Source: Lysobacteraceae bacterium
Lineage (GTDB): Bacteria > Pseudomonadota > Gammaproteobacteria > Xanthomonadales > Xanthomonadaceae
Direction: 5' to 3'
Length of the DNA stretch: 6,501 bases
Assembly: GCA_017990865.1 (NCBI GenBank)
Contig: JAGNNB010000173.1
Span: 1 to 6,501 of the forward strand
The position numbers and the translations under genes are program-made. This document shows positions 3,729-6,501 of the stretch, piece by piece. Positions within the stretch are counted from its first letter, which is position 1. Each line of letters begins with the position of its first letter. Below the pieces are notes generated by a model. The model did not search any database and was not told the DNA's origin. It worked only from the letters and a program-made list of their open reading frames with translations.

Positions 3729-5954
3729 TCAACCTCGCTCCACCACCACCACCGAAGACGGGCCTTTGTAGCCCTCGAATCGGCGCAGCGGCGCTTCGGC
3801 GTTCACCGGCGGCGGCAACGCGGGATCCACCGCGGTGGCCCAGTACGCCCCGGCCACCGACAGGATCAACGTCTGCACCGCATCCAATAACGTATCGTTG
3901 GCCGCGACGCGGCCGGCCGGCAGCGCCTGGTAGGCGACGATCAACAGCATCCGCAGGAATTCGTCCTGCAGATCGGTGTGTTCGACGCCTTGACCGTCCG
4001 CGCCCAGCAAGTAGCAGCGCCAGTTCTGGAACGCGGACAACGACAGCAGCATCGCCTCGAACCAATACGCCGGCGCGGCGATATCGCCCACGATCTCCAG
4101 CGTCAAACGTTTGTAAAGCGCGTACGTATCGGGAACGGCGTCGGCGATCGGCCCCAACGCCGACCGCAGCATCGCTTCGATACGCTCGCGGTTGCGCGGA
4201 TCGCCGAGAATCTGCGCCAAGCTGCCCCGGCCGGCGCTGATCGTCAGCGCCGCCTGCACGTCCGCTTCGCTCAGCGCCTCGCTGCCCATGTACGCGACGG
4301 CGTCGCTCGCGGCGATCAACACGTCGGTGTCGATGTAACCGTCGAGATGACGGAAACCGCGGTTCATGCGGTACTCGTCCGACGACCAGAACAGACCCGA
4401 GGCGCCGGTGATCGCGTTGCTGCCGAGATTGGTGTCGAGCGCCAACTTCGGAAACTTCGAGGCGATGAATCCGCGATAGTAGAAATCGTGCCCCAGGCGG
4501 AACGCGAACGGCGTGTTCTCCGCGGTCAGCACGTCGTAATACGTGCGCTCGCCCGCGTTCGGCGCTTGACGTTCGAACGCTTCGGCGATCGCCATCGCAT
4601 TGCGCTTGCCGTTGTAGGCCACGCGCTGCGCGGAATCCGGCGTATTCACGTCGAAGCGGCGCAATTGCAGCCCGCTCCACGTCAGGGAATCGTTGCGGAA
4701 CAGTTCGTCGAACAGGCCGGACGGGCCATCGGCCTTGCGCGCGGGCACGCCGCCCGTGCCCTGGCGTTCGGCGGCGTTCTTTCTCGCCGCGTTCGCGCCG
4801 CAGCGGCGAATGTACTCGGCGAACGCCTTGTAGAACGCCTCGTCCGGGCGCGTCGTCGCGCTCATCCGCGCGTAACCGATCATCGAGCGATGGTCGGCAT
4901 CGGCCGACGCGCCTTCGCCGCAATGGATATGCACCGCCATGGCGCGCGCGCGGTTGGCCTCGCTTCTGCCGAAATCCAGATGCAGGGTCTCGGCGGTTTC
5001 GCGCAGGAATTCCAGCAGGGCGCCGTAGTGCGCGACGCGGTTCTCGGTGCCCAGCAGATCCAGACCGATCACCTGCTTGTAGCGCGCCGGATCGCGGAAG
5101 AACGGCATGATCTTCTGTTCGAGATCCTGCCGCAGCGCATCGCCGGACTGATAGCCGCTGGAGGTATGCGCCAGCAATCGGAATTGGCAGTGATACGCGC
5201 GGTTGAAGGCCTCGGCCATCGGATCGGCGAGACCGATCTCATCGGCGCCGAGCGCGATCTGGCTGCAACGCACGCCGGAACGGTGCAGGAACGCGAAGGT
5301 CGCGAGCATCCACTTCCGGTAAAACTCTTCGCCGCCTTCGCGCCGGCGCAATTGTTTGATCAGCGACGAGCGCGTTTTGTAGGCGTCGTCGAACGGCGTG
5401 TATTTGTTCGCGCGGTAGATCTTGCGGTTGAAATAGCGCAAGAACGCGAACATCTGCGGGTCGTACTCGCGCAGATCGCCCGCGAACAATTGCTCGCGCA
5501 CGCTGCGGTACAGCTCCGGGGATTCCGCTTCGCCGTTGGCGATGCGCGCATCCAGCCACGCGCGCTGAGCCAACAGTACCGCCGCGATATAGACGTTTTC
5601 CGCCGCGCATTCGCCGCGCTCGTAAACCGTCGGGTCGGCGCGCAAGGCGAGCTTGCGCAAAGGGTTATCGTCGCTTTCGACCCATGCCAGCGCTTCGGCG
5701 AACAAGCGACGCTGGCCGTTGAACGCGGTCAAGTCGGCATCCTCGTCGATGTTCGCCACCGCCCCGAGCAGCGACAATTCCCGACGCGGATCCAGGGCGA
5801 CATGGCAATCGCGCCCTTCGAACTCGAAGCGAACCGCGTACTCCTGCTCGGCCATCGGCCCGTCGTCGAGCGGCAGGATGCCGCCGAAGTGGCTGTGATA
5901 GTCGTAGGCGTATTGCCGGATCGGGGTTCGCGATGTGAGTTTGAAATAGGCCAT
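3729..5954 (-). CDS. Large divergent adenosine-deaminase-like metal-dependent hydrolase
   Basis: 741 residues, about twice a typical adenosine deaminase (roughly 340). The metal-site motifs of the ADA branch of the amidohydrolase superfamily appear in order. YDYHSHFGGILP at 17-28 (H20, H22) matches the HxH strand. GLDLLGTE (297-304) matches the G-D-L-x-G-x-E strand. HIHCGEG at 342-348 (H344, E347) matches the HAGE catalytic motif, with E347 the expected proton shuttle. RLGHD at 486-490 (H489) matches the R-x-GHG strand, and TNLGSNAITG at 508-517 matches the C-P-x-SN strand. LIAASDAVAYMG at 546-557 (D551) matches the TDDP strand, but the second Asp is Ala. Residues 30-290 are much longer than in ordinary ADAs, a polar linker lies near 388-412, and residues 575-741 form a helical extension I cannot name. 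There is no signal peptide. The ATG at 5952-5954 has AGGAG (5966-5962) seven bases upstream. The substrate is unknown; adenine nucleosides or nucleotides are possible. Size and domain type also recall RdrB of the RADAR defence system, but no RdrA ATPase lies in the window. Confidence 0.78.
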   Translation of the reverse strand: MAYFKLTSRTPIRQYAYDYHSHFGGILPLDDGPMAEQEYAVRFEFEGRDCHVALDPRRELSLLGAVANIDEDADLTAFNGQRRLFAEALAWVESDDNPLRKLALRADPTVYERGECAAENVYIAAVLLAQRAWLDARIANGEAESPELYRSVREQLFAGDLREYDPQMFAFLRYFNRKIYRANKYTPFDDAYKTRSSLIKQLRRREGGEEFYRKWMLATFAFLHRSGVRCSQIALGADEIGLADPMAEAFNRAYHCQFRLLAHTSSGYQSGDALRQDLEQKIMPFFRDPARYKQVIGLDLLGTENRVAHYGALLEFLRETAETLHLDFGRSEANRARAMAVHIHCGEGASADADHRSMIGYARMSATTRPDEAFYKAFAEYIRRCGANAARKNAAERQGTGGVPARKADGPSGLFDELFRNDSLTWSGLQLRRFDVNTPDSAQRVAYNGKRNAMAIAEAFERQAPNAGERTYYDVLTAENTPFAFRLGHDFYYRGFIASKFPKLALDTNLGSNAITGASGLFWSSDEYRMNRGFRHLDGYIDTDVLIAASDAVAYMGSEALSEADVQAALTISAGRGSLAQILGDPRNRERIEAMLRSALGPIADAVPDTYALYKRLTLEIVGDIAAPAYWFEAMLLSLSAFQNWRCYLLGADGQGVEHTDLQDEFLRMLLIVAYQALPAGRVAANDTLLDAVQTLILSVAGAYWATAVDPALPPPVNAEAPLRRFEGYKGPSSVVVVERG

Positions 5955-5974
5955 GCCTCGACTCCTGTCCGGAT

Positions 5975-5994
5975 CGCCGTCGGTCGCGACGGCG
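5975..5994 (-). other. Stem-loop in the leader of the deaminase-like gene
   Basis: A perfect 7-bp stem (CGCCGTC, 5975-5981, with 5988-5994) with a six-base loop ends eight bases before the AGGAG ribosome-binding site. The loop (GCGACC in the mRNA sense) has no GGA. It resembles in shape the stem-loop ahead of rebB copy 2. Confidence 0.35.
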
Positions 5995-6066
5995 GGTCGT
6001 CCTCTCGTGGTCGCGCGCCGTTCGTCCCATTCCGAACGCTGCGCTCGTTCCGCCTATGGCGCTGCG

Positions 6067-6501
6067 CTAGCCGCCTACGCTCTTACTGCGATCGAGCAAT
6101 TCGGCGTACTTGGAAATGCTTTGATCGATCTTGTCCATCGCAAAGCCCGCGGCTTCGCCTTCCATCGCGCCGGTGGCGGCGGCGACCGCGGCGGCGGCGG
6201 CGACCATGATGTCGGTCGCCAACACGCCGAGCCCTTGCACCAGGGCGTCCTGCGCGCCGGCTGCGCCTTTGGCGAGGCTCTGCGTCATCTCTTTGATCAG
6301 CACCGCTTGGCTGGCCAAGGCGAGTTTGCTCACGCCGTCGAAGTACGACAGCGCCGATTGCGACGCCAACGCCGCGGACTGGCTGATCACCATGTCCGCA
6401 TCGATCGCGATCTGCGAAGCGGCGTAGCTGGCGGTTTCGGCGTTCGCGAAACTCACCGCTTGCACGATCTGCTTGTTCAAGGCGGAGGTGTCGGGCGTCT
6501 C
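6067..6501 (-). CDS. Reb-like R-body protein, longer variant (5' end off the window)
   Basis: Partial: 144 codons are visible and the frame is still open at the right edge (reading ETPDTSA before L-N-K-Q). A TTG at 6478-6480 could start a 137-residue product, but no Shine-Dalgarno-like sequence can be judged there, and an upstream ATG off the window is more likely. The stretch from NKQIVQAVSFANAE through SQSALSYFDGV to KLALASQAVL lines up at almost equal length with NPQITDAVTQSNVK to TLALAASNQGV of the canonical RebB copies, which suggests a distant Reb relationship. The C-terminal half differs: it has a 22-residue Ala/Val-rich hydrophobic run (from GVLATDIMVAAAAAV) and then a charged helix ending KYAELLDRSKSVGG. 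It precedes the deaminase-like gene by 112 bases. Family assignment is by eye and could be wrong; a generic Ala-rich helical protein would look similar. Confidence 0.66.
   Translation of the reverse strand, partial: ETPDTSALNKQIVQAVSFANAETASYAASQIAIDADMVISQSAALASQSALSYFDGVSKLALASQAVLIKEMTQSLAKGAAGAQDALVQGLGVLATDIMVAAAAAVAAATGAMEGEAAGFAMDKIDQSISKYAELLDRSKSVGG

Noticed and set aside
3583..4923. A 446-codon minus-strand frame overlapping the deaminase-like gene
   Set aside because: Arg-rich translation with no family motif, fully inside the better gene in another frame; a composition artefact.
3978..6209. A 743-codon open frame on the plus strand
   Set aside because: It is the antisense shadow of the deaminase-like gene; high GC removes stops there. 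The minus-strand frame carries ordered family motifs and a ribosome-binding site, the plus frame neither.

Overview
The window is high-GC bacterial DNA in which every supportable gene lies on the minus strand, so it reads from right to left. It is an R-body (reb) locus. R bodies are coiled protein ribbons, first known from the killer endosymbiont Caedibacter, that assemble from small RebB-family ('killing trait') proteins and can unroll abruptly. The base composition, strong GC preference at third codon positions and gene types suggest a proteobacterium. A Xanthomonadaceae/Lysobacter-like gammaproteobacterium is my best guess, but no marker gene fixes the taxon.

Layout in transcription order (right to left): (1) a diverged, longer Reb-like protein whose 5' end lies off the window (6501-6067); (2) a 741-residue protein with a recognisable but divergent adenosine-deaminase-type metal site (5954-3729); (3) a 70-residue proline-rich protein (3607-3395) joined by an ATGA overlap to (4) a 223-residue helical protein with a very basic tail (3398-2727); (5) a diverged 105-residue Reb subunit (2620-2303); (6-8) three canonical RebB subunits of 105, 104 and 105 residues (2164-1847, 1616-1302, 1141-824), the first two being a recent duplication; (9) a Crp/Fnr-family regulator that starts at 607 and runs off the left edge before its helix-turn-helix is complete.

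No gene-free stretch exceeds 300 bases; the largest gaps are 1617-1846 (230 bases) and 608-823 (216 bases). The gaps between reb genes are not empty. GC-rich stem-loops follow the stops of several subunit genes. Other stem-loops, several with exactly six-base loops, lie upstream of strong Shine-Dalgarno sites, and in three leaders the loop carries GGA at its centre, the geometry recognised by CsrA/RsmA.

How the parts may work together: the four 104-105-residue Reb proteins and the 137-residue relative probably supply the structural subunits. The 70/223-residue pair may be accessory or assembly factors. The Crp/Fnr protein is a natural local regulator. The large deaminase-like protein is the least expected part and could be an effector, a nucleotide-modifying enzyme or a defence-type protein. 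These roles are inferred from position, not shown by the sequence.
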